Positions 61,836-64,000 of a stretch of 64,000 nt of DNA are shown here, piece by piece. Under the pieces are notes generated by a model. It saw only the letters and a list, made by a program, of their open reading frames with translations, was not told where the DNA came from and did no database searches. A program made the position numbers and the translations under genes. Where the stretch lies: contig JBAJFE010000008.1 of NCBI GenBank assembly GCA_037903355.1, positions 248,001 through 312,000 on the forward strand. The letters are read 5' to 3'. This stretch comes from Trichuris trichiura (taxonomy: Eukaryota; Nematoda; Enoplea; Trichinellida; Trichuridae). Positions within the stretch are counted from its first letter, which is position 1; each line of letters starts with the position of its first letter.

Positions 61836-63798
61836 CACCAACAACAACACAGCCGTGTATTGGCGCCCATTTTCTTTTCTACGCTTTATCAATGGGTTAC
61901 GCAGTTGCGTAGGCGTTCATTAACAATTTTAAGTTATCGTCCATTAGTAGCTACGGTGCCGCGCCGCCTTAAGTAGTTCTTTAGGCGCTACAATTTTCAT
62001 GATTTGCTTAACGTGGTCAAATTCATCTCCAATACAACCTTACTTTACTGCTACGCTTCGTTAACAAAACGCGTTTAAGCGAGCTAAGCAAAATGCAAAT
62101 TTATTTTTGACTTAATTTTTTTTTATCATTAACTTCTTTAAAACCTGAATAGATGTATAGGAGAAAAATAGCCTTAAATAAGAGTCGCTGCATTGGTCCT
62201 CCTTTTGTGCATTGATGTAATAATACGTTAATTGTGAAAGGCCAATATTGAGTTGGCAATCAAAACTTCAGGTTTTACGCTATCTTTTTCTTTCAGCTTG
62301 TTTAAGAGTCGTACAGTAGCCGATTTGCATAATTAATTGAGTATACAAGTGATGAATGAATTGTCGTACACCAATACTGTTAAAAATGATTGAGAAAAGA
62401 GTCCAAAGATAACAGAAGACCGAGTGAAGGGCGCTTGTAAGCGTCAGTAAATTTTTCGTACGAAAATTGATATCGTTTTTGGGAAAGAAAAGTAAGCTAG
62501 TGCGCGTAGTAGCCCCTTTAATTCGTAATATTTCATGAATGAAGCGTCCTTCAGCAAAAGTAATTGGCTGACAATTACTTTTGCTTACTGTCATCACCGC
62601 CTACTAATTTGGCAATGGACAGTGCATTTTGATATTCAGACGGTGTTTGCGTCATTCTGTCACTCCATTTCTTCGCACGTTTTATACGGGAAACGATTGG
62701 AGCGCCGCCTATGTGCCCTGTTACGTACGGAAGCGTCAGTGCGGGTAAGTAATTTGCATAAAACGATTTGCCTTTTCCTTTTTCTTAAAATACTTCTTTG
62801 TCTTGACGCCTCTTTGGCGTTGGCGGAAAAAGCGTACTGTTGACTTTTGCAGTTGTAAGTTTGGTTTTTTTTTCAACGCGACCCCTCCATCAATGTTTCA
62901 TTGATTGCAATGGCAAATGGTCGAAGTTGGCCCTTTTTGGCGATTGTGCGAAAAAATTCACTTTTCCCCTTAATGGAAAAGGGGCACTCCTCGCTTCGTA
63001 GAGTTTATAAGTTCTGCCATTGAAAGGAGCGCCTTCGGAATGCTAAGCGATCGCTCATTGACAGCCTTTGCGTCAATGGCCAATTGAGCTCATTGAGATA
63101 AGGAAAAGATGAATGGAAAGATAACGTAAACGGCGCGTCGCTGACGAAATAGGCCTCGAAACCCCGTTGAGTGAATTCACTGTTACTTAAAGAGTAGCCG
63201 TTGGCTCATTGAGCTTAAACCATTGACGCGTCGTAGTTGTTGTCATTCATAATTTTTTATGAATTGACAACTCGTAAAGTCCATTTAATTCCATTGGCCT
63301 ATCTTTATATCGACGTTTTAACGCTTTGTAATCCTCATCAGGGAAGGCATTCCTCATGTTAACGCGTTCCTGCGCTTTTGTTGATTCGCTCCAGTTGCCA
63401 AGTTGAAGAAACGGTGCAAACTTTTTTTCACCGAGTAATCACTTGTTTTTTTATTAGAAATACGTTTCCCTCTTAACTGATGCTTTTCCTCGATTGCTTA
63501 ATTCGCGCAAAAGCAAAAAATCACGACCACCTTAAGTAAAGCTAAGTCACTCTTTTGCGCTAACGAAAAACCTGTCGGATAATTTCATAAGCGACCAATG
63601 AATGTTGATCCGATGGTCCATTGATTAAATGCTATCAATGAGCACAGTCAGCTGCTCTAATCTATTACTTTACGCTCGGACGTTTGCATGTAGCTTCGGT
63701 GTGACGTCACAGGTGAGCTTTAAGAGCATCTCAATGACCTTAGAGTTTGAAGCATTACTTAACGCGCGCCAAAAGGATCGAACTTTGCCTTTTCTCAC
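61836..63798. other. intergenic, no supported gene
   Basis: A plus-strand frame at 62535-62843 contains RLERRLCALLRTEASVR up to a donor GTAAGTAATTTGCATA at about 62745 and might be an exon, but I cannot place it in a gene. Otherwise the stretch is A/T-rich with imperfect CATTGA-type repeats. Confidence 0.35.
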
Positions 63799-64000
63799 CT
63801 TTCCCTTATTCAGCGATGCAATGTACTGAGTTCGTTTCAGCTTTTCAGCGGCCTCCTGTTCGATTCGCACTGAAACGTCGTCGGTCGACTTCAGATGCTT
63901 CGATTCGTGCTCTCTGAATTGAGCTTCCCGTTCCTGGTAAATTTTCATATGCAAATGAGTTGGCAAAATATGCAGACACGGCTGCTCACTTCGCGATACT
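63799..64000 (-). CDS. unidentified exon running off the right edge
   Basis: Open minus-strand frame ending at a good donor, AACAAAG|GTGAGAAAAG (exon end 63799). The translation (YQEREAQFREHESKHLKSTD, DDVSVRIEQEAAEKLKRTQY) is charged and helical, as in a coiled coil. An acceptor-like ACCAG at about 63930 may begin the exon. The family is not recognised; the rest of the gene lies beyond the window or further left. Confidence 0.4.

Overview
The window reads as nuclear DNA of a nematode. Genes are intron-rich, with many introns of only about 45-60 bases. There is an MSP-domain protein, a Clc-like/claudin-type four-TM protein, short runs of the nematode telomere unit TTAGGC, and a dispersed TACAGTA motif of a kind familiar from nematode genomes. 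The presence of eEFSec, HHAT and LINS1 orthologues does not settle the clade; I suspect, without proof, an early-branching (Dorylaimia-like) nematode. No rRNA or tRNA gene was recognised by eye.

Layout. 0-12 kb: a secreted EGF-like/TM/PPPSY protein (+), an intronless HHAT (hedgehog acyltransferase) gene (-), a decayed Penelope-like retroelement with inverted terminal repeats, and LINS1 (-) carrying one in-frame TAG. 12-18 kb: gene-poor, with two small candidate genes and copies of a foldback repeat, ending in a ~200 bp tandem array. 18-25 kb: a Clc-like gene (-), ATG10 (+), a 345-bp satellite, then ATG4 (-) convergent with ATG10. 25-31 kb: gene-poor, with a GC-richer block of degenerate repeats. 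31.9-38.2 kb: TRAPPC8 (-), one of whose introns holds about 12 tandem copies of its own exon-end/splice-donor segment. 39.8-40.5 kb: a ~61 bp tandem array. 40.8-44.7 kb: PATR-1/PATL1 (-). 45.4-49.1 kb: AFG3L2 (-). 49.8-51.1 kb: an MSP-domain gene (+) and an unidentified small gene. 52.6-55.2 kb: eEFSec followed head-to-tail by an MTRES1-like gene (-). 59.4-61.8 kb: an LPCAT1/2-like gene (+) interrupted by a 235-bp (GTA)n that begins exactly at a splice donor. An unidentified minus-strand exon runs to the right edge.

Functional themes. Autophagy conjugation (ATG10, ATG4) lies with a TRAPP subunit in one 18-kb stretch. Mitochondrial proteins (AFG3L2, MTRES1-like), mRNA decay (PATR-1), selenocysteine decoding (eEFSec) and lipid or protein acylation (HHAT, LPCAT) are also present. 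The neighbourhood does not look like one pathway, except possibly the ATG pair.

The most unusual material is non-coding. It includes the exon-intron cassette array in TRAPPC8, the splice-site microsatellite in LPCAT, strong over-representation of the octamer ATGCAAAT (often right after splice donors), and a 62-bp near-perfect hairpin built from a dispersed motif.
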